Shown here piece by piece: positions 1 to 9,213 of a stretch of DNA of 64,000 bases. Origin of the DNA: Haloarcula rubra (lineage in GTDB: Archaea; Halobacteriota; Halobacteria; Halobacteriales; Haloarculaceae). The number at the start of each line of letters is the position of its first letter. Positions within the stretch are counted from its first letter, which is position 1. The DNA lies in the NCBI RefSeq assembly GCF_019599465.1, contig NZ_RKLR01000011.1, forward strand, positions 49,652-113,651. Reading direction: 5' to 3'. The notes below the pieces were generated by a model. The model did no database searches. It was not told where the DNA came from and saw nothing but the letters and a program-made list of their open reading frames with translations. Both the position numbers and the translations under genes were made by a program.

Positions 1-1
1 G

Positions 2-34
2 GATATGGCCGTTGCGGTGACGCTCGGCGACTAG
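2..34 (+). CDS. 3' end of an unidentified gene (partial)
   Basis: An open frame enters from the left edge and ends at a TAG (32-34), giving the ten residues DMAVAVTLGD. The acidic end and high third-position GC fit a haloarchaeal coding tail. It is too short to identify, and the reading is only a suggestion. Confidence 0.3.
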   Translation, partial: DMAVAVTLGD

Positions 35-520
35 GCCGGTCCCAGCCGGTCAGTCGACCGGCGCCGTCTCGTCGGGGTAGGCCCCCGTCGGCGCGCAGCC
101 ACCTCGTGCACGCGGCCTCGTCGCCGCCCATCGGCACACCAGGGCGGCGACGAGCCAACCGCGCGCACGGACTGGGACGGGGTACTGCTCAACGCGTCGC
201 GTTGGTCAGTCGAACCGAGTGTCCAAGATACTCGGTATCCCGGGTGGTGCGCTCGCGTGGGCCAGCCGGCCTGGGTGTCGACAGTGTGGGCAAATCGTGT
301 GTGGCCGCACGCGGCGCCGCCGGCTGACTCACTCCGTTCGTCTGCCGGGCCCTCGTTCGCTGTCGCTCACGAGGACGACGGAGCGCTGCGCTCGGCGCAA
401 CCGCGCGCCTCGCGTCGGTCCACCGCGCCTGCAGTCGCGGGCGCGGTCCCCGCAGACAGTATCCACGAGTGGACGACTTGCGCTCAGCTGCGACGACCCC
501 GAAAGCGGAGGGACGAGTCT
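35..520. other. GC-rich stretch with no convincing gene
   Basis: Several overlapping open frames exist here, but their Arg/Ser/Pro-rich translations have the look of GC-rich shadow frames and none resembles a known family. No tRNA or strong repeat was seen. It may be a decayed 3' region of the gene entering from the left. Confidence 0.4.
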
Positions 521-561
521 CTAACCAACATCGGGGGTATCCGAGCCCGATTGTTGGTTAG
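521..561. repeat. 41-bp inverted repeat, copy 1
   Basis: Left arm CTAACCAACA (521-530) and right arm TGTTGGTTAG (552-561) are perfect reverse complements separated by 21 bp. In this copy the pairing continues imperfectly inward (TCGGG / CCCGAT). The same arms and identical spacing recur at 24767-24807 and 57975-58015. The arm centres are 31 bp apart, about three helical turns, which suits a dimeric or tetrameric DNA-binding protein. Function is unknown. Confidence 0.8.
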
Positions 562-752
562 CTCTATGAGACGACTTAGGCCTATGCGGGCGTAACGCAT
601 TGTCCTGCGTTTTCTCGTGGAGGATGGACGCAAACCGCTGCAAGTGAGCAAGACGTTCGGTCCGATACTGCAGAATTGGTTTCGCGAGAGGGCGTTGTTG
701 AGATAATGGACCAGGGCGAGGATGACGAGTAGTGGTGACTGGATTTCAAAGG

Positions 753-920
753 TTATGTCAGGTTGTCTCGAAACTCGACGAATTCGGCGGCTCTGAGTGG
801 CGAGATCCGGACGATTTCCTTACACCACTGCCCGGTAGTCCATTCTCGAAACTTCGGATCGGATAGTACCGACTCGCCTGTCTCCTCGATCACGGTTGGT
901 CCTTGAGGTCCATCGGAGTG
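753..920 (-). pseudogene. Possible C-terminal gene remnant
   Basis: On the minus strand an open frame ends at TAA (753-755). Its last ~50 residues (including TVIEETGESVLSDP and ending FVEFRDNLT) look like genuine acidic haloarchaeal coding sequence. The upstream part of the same frame (to 1166) is Arg/Ser/His-rich and unconvincing. I read this as the tail of a decayed gene. No family was recognised. Confidence 0.25.
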
Positions 921-1118
921 AACATCGGGGCGGTGCCTACACCGCCGCCGACTGAGGAGAGTCGAGAGTATTGACGTGTTCGAGACGTCGGTACGCCAGT
1001 GAGCGCTTCGTGTCATAGGTGGCTGTGAGAATACACCGTTCTGTAGATGTGCTAAATCACAAGCAGCTTCACATGACTTACCCGTCTGGCGAGACGACCC
1101 AAAGTCAGGCAACTCAGT

Positions 1119-1529
1119 ATGTCTCCAGCAGATTCTTCCCACCAATCGGACGACTTCCAGAGTCATCCGCCGATTCCCTGTACTGCGTGTGAGTCTGCGT
1201 TCCAGTCGAACGCTATGCCCTCATTCCTACTCCTTGATCAGCTCACAATTCCGCTCGTCGGCTGTGATACCCACCTCACACAGTTTACCGATATCTGTGA
1301 GTATACAACCGAGAACACCGCAGATCTCCTCGATCATCAACCCGCCGGAGATCTGGGGTGTCCTAGCTGTCACCTCTCGCCCTACGATCCGAACTACCCC
1401 ATGATCCCAGTCCAAGATGGTGCAGTTGCTGTTCTTGCGTGTCCGGATCATCAGTCAGAAATCGTTGAGCGGTTCCATACCGGACTTAACACGAAACAAC
1501 AGCTCACAACCTCCCTCAATATGTCATAG
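1119..1529 (+). CDS. Small Cys/His-rich haloarchaeal protein
   Basis: A 136-residue protein with several metal-ligand-like motifs: CTAC near residue 21, CDTH near 49, CPSC followed by H near 81, and CPDH near 108. This suggests one or two structural zinc sites. The central stretch (TTENTADLLDHQPAG, CPSC, MIPVQDGAVAVLACP) resembles a small protein family I recall from haloarchaeal accessory regions, with no experimentally known role. The ATG at 1119 gives the full length. It stands alone, with about 270 bp before the next gene. Fold and function are inferred only from the Cys/His pattern. Confidence 0.7.
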   Translation: MSPADSSHQSDDFQSHPPIPCTACESAFQSNAMPSFLLLDQLTIPLVGCDTHLTQFTDICEYTTENTADLLDHQPAGDLGCPSCHLSPYDPNYPMIPVQDGAVAVLACPDHQSEIVERFHTGLNTKQQLTTSLNMS

Positions 1530-1773
1530 GCTCACTCGAGTCTCTTGATTGCAATTTTCGGGGTGAGAAATCTGGATACGCTGTTCGGTGTGTCCTTTGT
1601 ATCTTGCACGCTCGGTTTACCTTTGCAAGAGCTGTCAGAATCAGCGTGCTAAATGTAGAGGATGAGTTCAGCACGGCACCCTCATTTTTTACGCTGAAGG
1701 CAGTGAACCAGTTGCTTAGTAGTTGGTGAACACTTGACAATATCAGATGATATTGATGGTTCCGACACATCAA

Positions 1774-1782
1774 TTAATAATA
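1774..1782 (+). promoter_or_regulatory. TATA box of the cupredoxin gene
   Basis: TTAATAATA is centred about 25 nt upstream of the ATG at 1803, in an AT-rich context that stands out from the surroundings. That spacing matches haloarchaeal TATA boxes that produce leaderless transcripts. No Shine-Dalgarno sequence lies between it and the start. Confidence 0.5.
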
Positions 1783-1802
1783 CACTCATCCCCTGACCCG
1801 TA

Positions 1803-2573
1803 ATGGCAGATAGCTCACATGGGGTGGATGGGGCATCAACCCTGCCGATGTCCCGCCGGCAGTTGTTGACTGCACTTGGTGCAGCAGCAATGCCAGCCGC
1901 CGCCGGTTGTAGTAGCTCGACGGATGCCTCCGATACCACAGAAACGACCACCACGATGCAACAGACCACTACCTCACAGCAGACGGACAGTCAGGCAATC
2001 AATTCCCGATTCGGGTATATCGGGACAAGTGACGAGTCGCCACCGGTCGAACCAGATCACACGATCAGCCTCGAAATTCGGCCACGAGAGAACATCCCGA
2101 TTCCAGAGTTCTACTTCGAACCCAGCGGGCTCGCCATCGACGTCGGTGACACCGTCCGGTTCAACATGGCGACTCCTCACCACAACATCAACGCCTATCA
2201 CCCAGCATTCGGCTACACACAGCGGGTTCCCTCGGACGTGCCGCCCTATTCGTCGCCGATTCTGGCCGCTGGCGACTACTGGCTCTACACGTTCGAAACA
2301 GAAGGCGTACACAATATCATGTGTGCTCCCCACGAACTGTTTGGGATGGTCGGAAGCATCGTCGTCGGGTCGGCCACGGGTCCTGGTGCGAATCCTGTCG
2401 GCGAAGCGCCGGCGCCCTCCGAACAGTCTCGCCCACCGGAGTTCACGGCCGGCCTCGTGCTGAGCGATCCCGCGATGGCACCCGAAAACATCGTCGAGCA
2501 GGGCTCGGTCTCCTGGAGCGACCTCGCACCTGAGAGCAAACGACCACTTCTGACACCGGTCGAAGAAGGCTAA
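1803..2573 (+). CDS. Tat-exported halocyanin-like cupredoxin lipoprotein
   Basis: A 256-residue blue copper protein, probably anchored outside the membrane and carrying single electrons. A twin-arginine motif (SRRQLLTAL, residues 17-25) precedes a lipobox ending at Cys36 (AAAGCSS), then a Thr/Gln/Ser-rich linker of ~30 residues. The cupredoxin domain holds the expected copper ligands: His in TPHHN (126/127), and Cys174, His177 and Met182 in CAPHELFGM. This is the plastocyanin/halocyanin ligand set. A short acidic tail (about 190-256) follows. The gene is monocistronic with its own TATA box. The electron donor and acceptor cannot be told from the window. Confidence 0.85.
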   Translation: MADSSHGVDGASTLPMSRRQLLTALGAAAMPAAAGCSSSTDASDTTETTTTMQQTTTSQQTDSQAINSRFGYIGTSDESPPVEPDHTISLEIRPRENIPIPEFYFEPSGLAIDVGDTVRFNMATPHHNINAYHPAFGYTQRVPSDVPPYSSPILAAGDYWLYTFETEGVHNIMCAPHELFGMVGSIVVGSATGPGANPVGEAPAPSEQSRPPEFTAGLVLSDPAMAPENIVEQGSVSWSDLAPESKRPLLTPVEEG

Positions 2574-3253
2574 CGCGGTAGCCCCTCGATTCTCGACGTT
2601 GTCGTACTGGTCGAGACATACACATTCACTGTGGGTCAAACTACACTTTGTCGGCTCTGTTGAAATTCTAGTAGTTCAACGACCTATCCTGGTGAATTAG
2701 CCGGTCGGTAGGACTGCTCACTTAGCTTCTATCGCAACTGGAGATTCCACTCAGTACATCGAACAGTAAGATGAGGCGGGAAATTGTATGGTGCACTATG
2801 CCACAACCACCCGCCTCAACGAGGAAACACTGGGTTGCTATTTAGACTTTTTGTGCTGGCCGATTCGAGTTCGCTAAACGAGCATCATCTCTGTGCGAGA
2901 TATGCGCGCTGTATTCAGCACGACCGCTAAAACCTATCACCAACTGACGGTTTCAACAAGGTAGTTTAATTCAACGAGACACTCCTCTCTGTCAGTGGTC
3001 TGTCTAACAGGTTCGGCAAGCCTGTATTCATTGAGACCAATAGTGTCTCAGCGTCTCGCGGTGCGTATGAGTTGTTGTGGACGTAACCGGTGTCGGATTG
3101 CGGTGGTATGTGCGGTATCCATCCATGCACTGGACCGCAATCCACGTGAATCATCAGATGGCCTGAATAAAAAGATTAGTTTGTATCTCGACCAGGGAAT
3201 CTCATCGAATTTCGCCTTCTCGAATCGAATCCCCATTTAACGGCTGCTTCGAG
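2574..3253. other. 680-bp gene-free stretch, possible IS remnant
   Basis: No credible gene is present. At 2654-2668 GGCTCTGTTGAAATT resembles the outer end of IS6-type haloarchaeal elements, and at about 2949-2957 TTTCAACA is a partial inverted match. The ~300 bp between them could be a deletion remnant or a miniature element, but the pairing is weak. A short conceptual peptide near 2790-2875 ends in a stop and matches nothing I know. Confidence 0.3.
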
Positions 3254-3406
3254 CTACTCGGGAATTTCGTATCGACAAAACGCAGTCGCCCCACACGCGT
3301 CACACTCGTCAGTCTCTGGAGCGACCGTTGTGCCGCACTGTCGACATTCGACGACGACAGTCACCTCGCTGTCGAGGAACTGCTCAAGGATTGTGCGGAC
3401 ACTCAT
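3254..3406 (-). CDS. 50-residue zinc-ribbon protein
   Basis: Starting from the ATG at 3406 the product is 50 residues. An N-terminal helix (MSVRTILEQFLDSE) is followed by CRQCG and CDACG, a two-knuckle CxxC...CxxC zinc ribbon of the rubredoxin/rubrerythrin-like type common in haloarchaea. The longer frame to 3496 adds a basic, non-acidic stretch and is unlikely. It is transcribed divergently from the zinc-ribbon gene at 3564, so the two probably share a promoter region. A role as a small DNA- or protein-binding regulator is only a guess. Confidence 0.65.
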   Translation of the reverse strand: MSVRTILEQFLDSEVTVVVECRQCGTTVAPETDECDACGATAFCRYEIPE

Positions 3407-3563
3407 CCTGGTCTGGAATGTACGGGGCTCAGATGTAACCCTTCCGGAGACCGTTTTCGCTCGAAACCGCCAGACATAGCGACAATACACCACCAAACGC
3501 TTATTTTCGTGGCCGAATCACACTCTCGTGGAAGGGGAACTGTCACACGCTCCTTCCGTTTCC

Positions 3564-3716
3564 ATGACCCGTGATGCGTCGACGCTTGGTCGGTGTCCAG
3601 AATGCAGCGCGAGCATCTCTGCTGCATGGGTGTTAGTCGAGTACGAGAAAGCCGACGGTACGACCGGTATCTGGGCTGAATGTCCGGCCTGTGACGATGT
3701 TGTTTGTCCCGAGTAG
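3564..3716 (+). CDS. 50-residue haloarchaeal zinc-ribbon protein
   Basis: The ATG at 3564 gives a 50-residue product with CPEC near residue 9 and CPAC near residue 41, separated by a beta-rich stretch (AWVLVEYEKADGTTGIWAE). This is the pattern of a small haloarchaeal zinc-ribbon family of unknown role. An upstream ATG at 3528 would add 12 residues without acidic character. The next gene, 3803-4063, is on the opposite strand. Confidence 0.65.
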   Translation: MTRDASTLGRCPECSASISAAWVLVEYEKADGTTGIWAECPACDDVVCPE

Positions 3717-3802
3717 CAGCCGTATTGGCTCATACCTAGTCCGACCAGTGTCTGACACGCCGTCGCCGCAGAACGGTCGTGCAGTGCGGGGAGTCGCCAG
3801 CA

Positions 3803-4063
3803 CTACGGAAGGGTGTCTGGATCAGTCTCCTCGAGGAGTTTCCGGCGGGTGTGCGTGTTTTCGCCTTCCGCAACGCCGCCTGTAGCGGCAGTCCCTGCAC
3901 AAAGTGAGCAGTCTGGCCAGTGATCCGGTAGCTTCTGTCGCTCCGTTTTTTCAACAGCGGTTGCTTGCTGGAGCGGTTGGCAGTCTGGATCTGTGTGAAT
4001 GTGTACGGTGGCCCCTGCCCCGACTGGACCCCGTTTCTTGATCCAGACTGTCTTACTCGCCAT
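3803..4063 (-). CDS. Small haloarchaeal accessory protein
   Basis: An 86-residue protein. The N-terminal half (HIHTDPDCQPLQQA, LPDHWPDCSLCAG) has the spacing D-x-C ... CSLC seen in a small family of proteins carried on haloarchaeal plasmids and integrated elements. Three Cys and nearby His residues could bind a metal. The C-terminal 25 residues are acidic and probably flexible. It is transcribed divergently from 4175. Function is unknown. Confidence 0.6.
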   Translation of the reverse strand: MASKTVWIKKRGPVGAGATVHIHTDPDCQPLQQATAVEKTERQKLPDHWPDCSLCAGTAATGGVAEGENTHTRRKLLEETDPDTLP

Positions 4064-4174
4064 TGTCGTTCTTACCGGCGCTTTCTGCAGGACAGGCTTA
4101 TGTATTTCGTCCGTCGACGGCAGCCTCTGCTCTCGTGAGCGTGATTTGTGCGTTCCACGGATGAGTGGTGAACC

Positions 4175-4492
4175 ATGACTGACCTACCACACCCACGATG
4201 GTTAGCTGACCAGTTCGACGAGTACGGACAGATCCGAGTCGACACGTGGCCCGACGCCGTCGCACTCGTGACACAGTTTCTCGAAATGACTGGTCGGGTG
4301 TGTGACGTCGACATCAGGCCCCGCGTGTTACCGGGACAAGCTGACCCGGTCGAGTACCTCGTCATCTTTCAGCGTCTTCGGTACGACTCCGAGTCAGGTT
4401 GGTTTCGTGGCGACTACTATCGCTGGTCTCTCGACTGGACCGAGGAAGAGCGGCCCGATGACGTCCCTGTGCTCACTGTGAGCGACGACTAG
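4175..4492 (+). CDS. Hypothetical acidic protein
   Basis: A 105-residue soluble protein rich in Asp and aromatic residues (GWFRGDYYRWSLDW near residues 72-85), with no signal peptide or membrane segment. The ATG at 4175 is the first of the frame. Composition is typically haloarchaeal, and I recall similar small proteins next to zinc-ribbon genes in accessory regions. No function is assigned. Confidence 0.6.
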   Translation: MTDLPHPRWLADQFDEYGQIRVDTWPDAVALVTQFLEMTGRVCDVDIRPRVLPGQADPVEYLVIFQRLRYDSESGWFRGDYYRWSLDWTEEERPDDVPVLTVSDD

Positions 4493-5178
4493 CGAGTGGT
4501 GGTGGCGACGTCAACGAAAGTCGGTAGTGCCGTCATCTCTGTTGTCGCTATGAGGACTCTCTCAAACCGATTCGAGCACCCGTCCCAAGAGTGGTTGCAC
4601 CCAGTGGATGTGTGCATCCTCCGGTGGTCTAGCTGCGCTGGCTATGGTAGTTTCCTTCCCATTCGGTAGCGTGCTACATCTACGGATTCTAAGGGGTTTG
4701 ATAGCCGGCTCAGAACGTCGGATGGGGACTCCAATTTTGCGCGCCGACAGCCACCACCGAACATTAATCGATTTCGATATATCACACTGAATATCTGAGC
4801 CAGACTTCCGCGAATTTCTGGGGCAAGATAAATGGTCTAAGTATTTGTGACTTATTCGGCTCTCGTCCTGCGATTAGAACAAGTCGTGACAATATTTTCT
4901 TATAAAAATATGACTTAGACGGCCGCATTCTTGCGTTTTCGAGCTAATATACATTAGAAGAAAATACCTTACTGGAGATGTTACAAATAGTCAGCTCAGG
5001 GGAGCCTCACGATTGGGAGATAGCAGAGACAAACTCGGTGGAAGCGTTGAGACTCAGACTATTAGTTAGGTATCTAAAAGTAGTGAGTCGAAGCCTCAAT
5101 GGGCTGGAAAACTAACGGGACTCTCCGCAAAGACTGGGGGATCAGAGCGAGACATCCAGCGACTGAAAACGTCGGAGG
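4493..5178. other. Gene-free, partly AT-rich stretch
   Basis: No convincing gene. From about 4840 to 5080 the sequence is clearly AT-rich against its surroundings and lies just beyond the 3' end of the secretion operon. It may hold a terminator or an element border. The plus-strand frame that runs from 5099 into the coupling-protein gene is a Ser-rich shadow. Confidence 0.4.
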
Positions 5179-7773
5179 CTACATGAAGTCGGCCGCGTTG
5201 AAATCGTCGTCCTCGTCGGATGACTTGGAACCGGACTTGGAGGCACAATCATTGCCAGTGGCGCCAGTATCATCTACTGGCTCATCAACTGACGATGACG
5301 TAACAGAGCCTGTTTCCTCAGCATCGTCCGACTGGTCAGCGCCGGGAGACATAGTAGGCGTCTCCGAGTTATTTCCGGTAGCCGCTGCTGATTTATCAGC
5401 ATTCAGTGATGACTCCTCTGCTGGTGACTCATCCGATGGGTTCTCTCTGGACTCAGACCGCTCACCTGCACCACTGGTATCACTCCCTTCAGACGGAAGT
5501 GGTGTATCTGATTCGTCCTCAAACAGGCTCTCAGGGACATCAGAGTCGTCAGCGACAGTCGGGGTGACAGCAGTTGAGTCGCTGGCCAGCGCCGCAGTGG
5601 TATACTCCTCCTGGAACGAGTCGCTCATCCGGAGGATACTGGTCCGTTTCTCGACCTCGTCAAGGATGTCAGAGGGCAGGAGTCCAGTCGCACGGTCGAT
5701 TTCGAGGAGCCGCTCACGAATTTCGACGGTGGTTTCCTCTTTGTCAGGTAAGTCCAGTACTCGCCGATCGAGCATCGCACACAGGTCCGAGAAGGCGTCG
5801 ACGTTCTGCCCCTGCGTGATCGGGGCGCTATCGACGTCGAGTCGCGAGAGGGCATCCTGCCAGCGCCGGTCGCTGTAGGTTATCGCCGGCGTCTCGTCGA
5901 CGGCTGAATCCGCCCATACATCCGAGTCGACATCGCTGACGGACTGGTCGTCATTCACGTCATCGTCAGCCGTCTCCCGTCGGGCGACATACTGCTTGAC
6001 CATCTCTATCCAGCTATCCGTCTCCGTCAGCCCACCATCAAGATCTTCCTCACGGGGTTTTCCGGGGGAGTCGACGCCACGCTCAGGCAAGTCGTCGCGG
6101 ACCTGATGGAGCTCGTACGTCTGACCGTGCCACCAGGACGTTCGCGTAACGGTGATACACTCACCGGGTTCAAAATCCCGGAGTTGCCCAGACGTGACGG
6201 GCGCTTTTTCCGTCTCCCGGACACTCTCCCGGGCTTGCGAGCGCTGTGTTTTCGCGCCTGTGTTTCGGGACAAAGCGTGGGTTTCAGTGCGGTCGAGGAT
6301 CCGTCGCTCGCCGATTTCGTTCCGAATGAACTCGGTCGACTGGGCATCGCCTGGCCCGAAGTACAAGCCCTGCGGACAGTTGCCGAGGATTCCGGAGATG
6401 TCGCTATACGTGTCCTCTAATTGGCCGATCGTCTGGACGCCGACGAGCGCCCGTGCTTTCTCCTTGCGCCCACGGGCGGTGAGATTCGTGATCTGACCGA
6501 GCGGTGGCAACTGGTCAATTTCGTCGAGGACATGGACGGTCGGATTGGGTGACTCCATCGCGAAGCGGATTGACCAGTCGATAAGCAGCTGGAACATCGG
6601 GCCCAGGGTCGCCATTCGCGACGGACTGGAGTCAATGATTAACACGCGGCCGTCGGGGTTCTGGATATACTCGCGCAGTGAGAACGACCCATGGTCTCCG
6701 AAGTCGTCGACGAAGACTGGCCGGGTGTATTCGATGAGTGTCTGGTAGACGTTCTGTGCACCTTTCCCCTGGTCAGTGTCCAGATGGTCAGATTCGAGTC
6801 GGTCGTAACGATCGAGTTTCTTGTAGATGCCAGCCCGCCCCTCTTCGAGCAGCGAGACGATATCCATGTGCGAGAGGTTGTCCCGCCGGTTGTTCCGCTG
6901 GGCCTCCAGATGGAGGTACATGAGCATGTCCTCGAACACCTGCTTGGCCGGCGTATGAAACGGGTTGTGACCGTCTGGGTTCCCGAAGACGGCGGCTGCG
7001 ATTTCGCGGAAATCCTGCATCGACTCGGCGTCCCTGAACAGGTTCCACGTGACGTCGCCGTCGAGGCCGACACGCTTGACGTCGAATCCAAGGTCACCGT
7101 AGAACTGCTGGAACTCTTCGCCGGCGTCATGGGCGATGACGGCAGTGTCTGCGTTGTAGGGGAGTTGGTAGGCGAGTAACTGCATCGCCGAGGACTTTCC
7201 ACTCCCCGTTTCACCGATGACGGCCGTCGAGACGTCCTGTTTGAGTGTCGGTGGGGTTGGTGCGTCGTCGTGTTTGGTCTCGGTGTCCTCGTACGGGACG
7301 ACCAGCTCATCGTCGTCACACTCCCACGGCTCACGAGTCAACAGTTTCGGAGAGGTTCGTCGACCGACTTCGACAGCGCCAATCGTCACCACAAGCGCAG
7401 TATACGTCGTCGCCGCGATGGGATAGGAAACGAACGGAACCGCAGCACCGGGCACCTGGAACCCCATGAACAGGCCGGTGACAGAGAACGCGGCGAGGAC
7501 GTGTGCAAACGGGAACAGCACCAACACGAGATAGTCCCCACTCAAAAGCGCTTCAGAGTAGTACAGCGCGGTTGCGAGGAAGAAGCCGAGGTAGACGTAT
7601 CGCCAGGCCCAGAACCGCTTGTGGAACGGCTTGTCTCCGTCCATCCACATCGGCGGGAACAACAGCATGAACAGACTCCAGACGATCATCGCCGGTTCGT
7701 CGTACTTGAGACTGGCCGGCAACTCCGCTGGCTGTTGTCCCGGTGGCGTGGACGACTGAGAGTCCTGTGGCAT
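5179..7773 (-). CDS. VirD4/TraG-type coupling ATPase
   Basis: An 864-residue coupling protein that would feed the relaxase-bound DNA into the secretion channel. The N-terminus (~25-110) has several hydrophobic segments (PAMIVWSLFMLLFPP, LGFFLATALYYSEAL, VLVLFPFAHVLAAF) that anchor it in the membrane. Walker A is GETGSGKSS (~residue 188) and Walker B is VHVLDEIDQLPP (~416), followed by TARGRKEKARALVGVQT, typical of the VirD4/HerA ATPase core. The last ~200 residues are acidic, Ser/Asp-rich and probably disordered. The ATG at 7773 overlaps the relaxase stop by one base (TGATG). It is the final gene of the operon. A frame-extending TTG at 7776 is less likely. Confidence 0.9.
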   Translation of the reverse strand: MPQDSQSSTPPGQQPAELPASLKYDEPAMIVWSLFMLLFPPMWMDGDKPFHKRFWAWRYVYLGFFLATALYYSEALLSGDYLVLVLFPFAHVLAAFSVTGLFMGFQVPGAAVPFVSYPIAATTYTALVVTIGAVEVGRRTSPKLLTREPWECDDDELVVPYEDTETKHDDAPTPPTLKQDVSTAVIGETGSGKSSAMQLLAYQLPYNADTAVIAHDAGEEFQQFYGDLGFDVKRVGLDGDVTWNLFRDAESMQDFREIAAAVFGNPDGHNPFHTPAKQVFEDMLMYLHLEAQRNNRRDNLSHMDIVSLLEEGRAGIYKKLDRYDRLESDHLDTDQGKGAQNVYQTLIEYTRPVFVDDFGDHGSFSLREYIQNPDGRVLIIDSSPSRMATLGPMFQLLIDWSIRFAMESPNPTVHVLDEIDQLPPLGQITNLTARGRKEKARALVGVQTIGQLEDTYSDISGILGNCPQGLYFGPGDAQSTEFIRNEIGERRILDRTETHALSRNTGAKTQRSQARESVRETEKAPVTSGQLRDFEPGECITVTRTSWWHGQTYELHQVRDDLPERGVDSPGKPREEDLDGGLTETDSWIEMVKQYVARRETADDDVNDDQSVSDVDSDVWADSAVDETPAITYSDRRWQDALSRLDVDSAPITQGQNVDAFSDLCAMLDRRVLDLPDKEETTVEIRERLLEIDRATGLLPSDILDEVEKRTSILRMSDSFQEEYTTAALASDSTAVTPTVADDSDVPESLFEDESDTPLPSEGSDTSGAGERSESRENPSDESPAEESSLNADKSAAATGNNSETPTMSPGADQSDDAEETGSVTSSSVDEPVDDTGATGNDCASKSGSKSSDEDDDFNAADFM

Positions 7774-8372
7774 CAACGTCCCCCGCCACGGTCGAAGTCA
7801 CGATCCGGCGTGACCTCCCGTTCCGACTCCTCAACTACTGTCGAGTCGGAGTCGGTAGTCTCCGCTAGGTCAGAGTCGCGAGTCTGATCGTGGGCAGCAT
7901 CAGCAGTGATCGCCGACGCTCGCTCGGGAGCCCGCTCTTTGAGGCGGTCGGGTTCTCGAAAGACCTCTCTGGCACGGTCACGGAGCCGCTCAAGATCGTC
8001 CCTAGCCATCTGCAGTTCCGGTTCGGTCCCAGTCGCAGCAACGTGCGAGTGGACAATCTCGCTGTCCTCGTGGACGGCGTACACATAGTCAGTCGTCGGT
8101 TGCTGTCCGAACGCATCCTCCATGAACTCGCGTGTGTTCTCGCCGACCGCCTGGGGCGAGAACTGAGCGTCCGGATGGGGCGAGACGATGAAGTGGCGCT
8201 GGAACCCGAACCGTTCGCTCTTCTTGACGAACTGTTCGATTTGTTCTTCGGGGAGTGCCCGGCCAGTCCGGTTCCGAAGCGGCACCTTCTGCCGGTCTGT
8301 CTCTCTGTCCCGACGGATGTATTTCAGCAGGTCCCCTGCACCGGACCGCTGGAAGTCAGTTTTCAGAATCAT
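7773..8372 (-). CDS. Minimal HUH relaxase (MOB-like)
   Basis: A 199-residue protein that probably nicks the transfer origin and stays attached to the DNA end. The key signature is HEDSEIVHSHV (His101, His108, His110), the three-histidine motif III of MobA/VirD2-type relaxases, after HFIVSPHP (60-67). A candidate nucleophile is Tyr18 (LLKYIRRD). The protein is far shorter than usual relaxases and lacks a helicase or primase domain; the C-terminal ~70 residues are charged. It overlaps the upstream ribbon-helix-helix gene by 4 bp (ATGA) and the coupling gene by 1 bp. Family assignment rests on the motif and context, and the Tyr choice is inference. Confidence 0.8.
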   Translation of the reverse strand: MILKTDFQRSGAGDLLKYIRRDRETDRQKVPLRNRTGRALPEEQIEQFVKKSERFGFQRHFIVSPHPDAQFSPQAVGENTREFMEDAFGQQPTTDYVYAVHEDSEIVHSHVAATGTEPELQMARDDLERLRDRAREVFREPDRLKERAPERASAITADAAHDQTRDSDLAETTDSDSTVVEESEREVTPDRDFDRGGGR

Positions 8373-8833
8373 GAGTCAGGAGCGAGCAAGGATGCGAGTG
8401 ACGACACTTGGTCAGCCGCTTCGGCATCATCCTCCGACAGAGCACTCGCTCCCGTTTGACTGTCAGCCAACCGGAGAGCAGCTCGTTTGATCGCGTCTTC
8501 GCGTTCTTCCGGGCTGTATTCGTGTTTGAGCAGTTCCCAGAGCGCCATCACGTACATCGTCCGCAGCGACTGGAGGTGTTCGAAATCTGGGGTCGTGTCG
8601 TTCTGTAGTTCGTCTATCGAGTTGACGAGGTCATCGACAGCGTCGTTGATTGTCGATATGAGGTCCTTATCAGCCGAGTAGCGAGAGTGGCGCTCCTCCG
8701 GTTCCATATCGTGATGAGTCTTCAGAACCATCTCGCAATACGCAGATGCTGACAGGCCTTCCTGCTCAGCCTGCTCTTCAACCATCTCTACCACTTCCTC
8801 ACTCGTGTAGACCTGCAACCGAGCATCCGACAT
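8369..8833 (-). CDS. Ribbon-helix-helix relaxosome accessory protein 1
   Basis: A 154-residue protein whose N-terminus (ARLQVYTSEEVVEMVEEQ, then GLSASAYCEMVLKTH) fits a ribbon-helix-helix DNA-binding fold: a short strand with alternating residues followed by two helices. The rest is helical and acidic, with MYVMALWELLKHEYSPEE closely echoing FYGVALWNLLSSEHPSEA in the neighbouring 126-residue protein, so the two are paralogues. Their place between VirB4 and the relaxase suggests oriT-binding accessory proteins. The start overlaps the upstream stop by one base (TAATG). Confidence 0.7.
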   Translation of the reverse strand: MSDARLQVYTSEEVVEMVEEQAEQEGLSASAYCEMVLKTHHDMEPEERHSRYSADKDLISTINDAVDDLVNSIDELQNDTTPDFEHLQSLRTMYVMALWELLKHEYSPEEREDAIKRAALRLADSQTGASALSEDDAEAADQVSSLASLLAPDS

Positions 8834-9213
8834 TATGCATCATCCTCTTCCTTCTGCCGGAGTTTCTCAAGTCCTCTGTCCAGCTGCTCCGAGGCGTTTG
8901 CCATCGCATCGGCCTGTGCTTCGCTAGGATGCTCCGAGCTGAGGAGATTCCATAGGGCAACCCCGTAGAACTGTTCCTCCTCAGTCGACGGCGCAAACGT
9001 CGATTCTATCTCGTCAATAACTTCGTCCTGCATCTGCTCTAGCTGCTGGTCCAGGTCAGTCTCCGAGATGCGTTCAAAACGGACATCGCGAGCGAGCTGT
9101 CTATCGAGCGCGAGCACACAGTATTGAGAAAGGCTCATATCTCGTTTGTCTGCCATCTGCTCGATCATCTCCTTCTGCTCATCCGATGTGTAGAAGGTCA
9201 CGTGTTTACTCAT
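8833..9213 (-). CDS. Ribbon-helix-helix relaxosome accessory protein 2
   Basis: A 126-residue paralogue of the next gene. The N-terminus (KHVTFYTSDEQKEMIEQMAD, MSLSQYCVLALDR) shows the ribbon-helix-helix pattern. The C-terminal half shares the ALWxLLxxExxxEE/A helix. The ATG at 9213 gives an 8-bp overlap with the VirB4 stop; an ATG at 9219 would add two residues. The pair may form a heterodimer at the transfer origin or repress the operon, but the sequence does not settle which. Confidence 0.7.
   Translation of the reverse strand: MSKHVTFYTSDEQKEMIEQMADKRDMSLSQYCVLALDRQLARDVRFERISETDLDQQLEQMQDEVIDEIESTFAPSTEEEQFYGVALWNLLSSEHPSEAQADAMANASEQLDRGLEKLRQKEEDDA

Noticed and set aside
5099..5878. 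Plus-strand frame of 259 codons, Ser-rich
   Set aside because: It lies antisense to the end of the coupling-protein gene; the Ser/Asp-rich tail on the minus strand creates a Ser-rich shadow.
6639..7887. Several frames of 100-230 codons on both strands within the coupling-protein gene
   Set aside because: They are Arg/Ser/Thr-rich, start inside a gene with clear Walker motifs, and have no motifs of their own.
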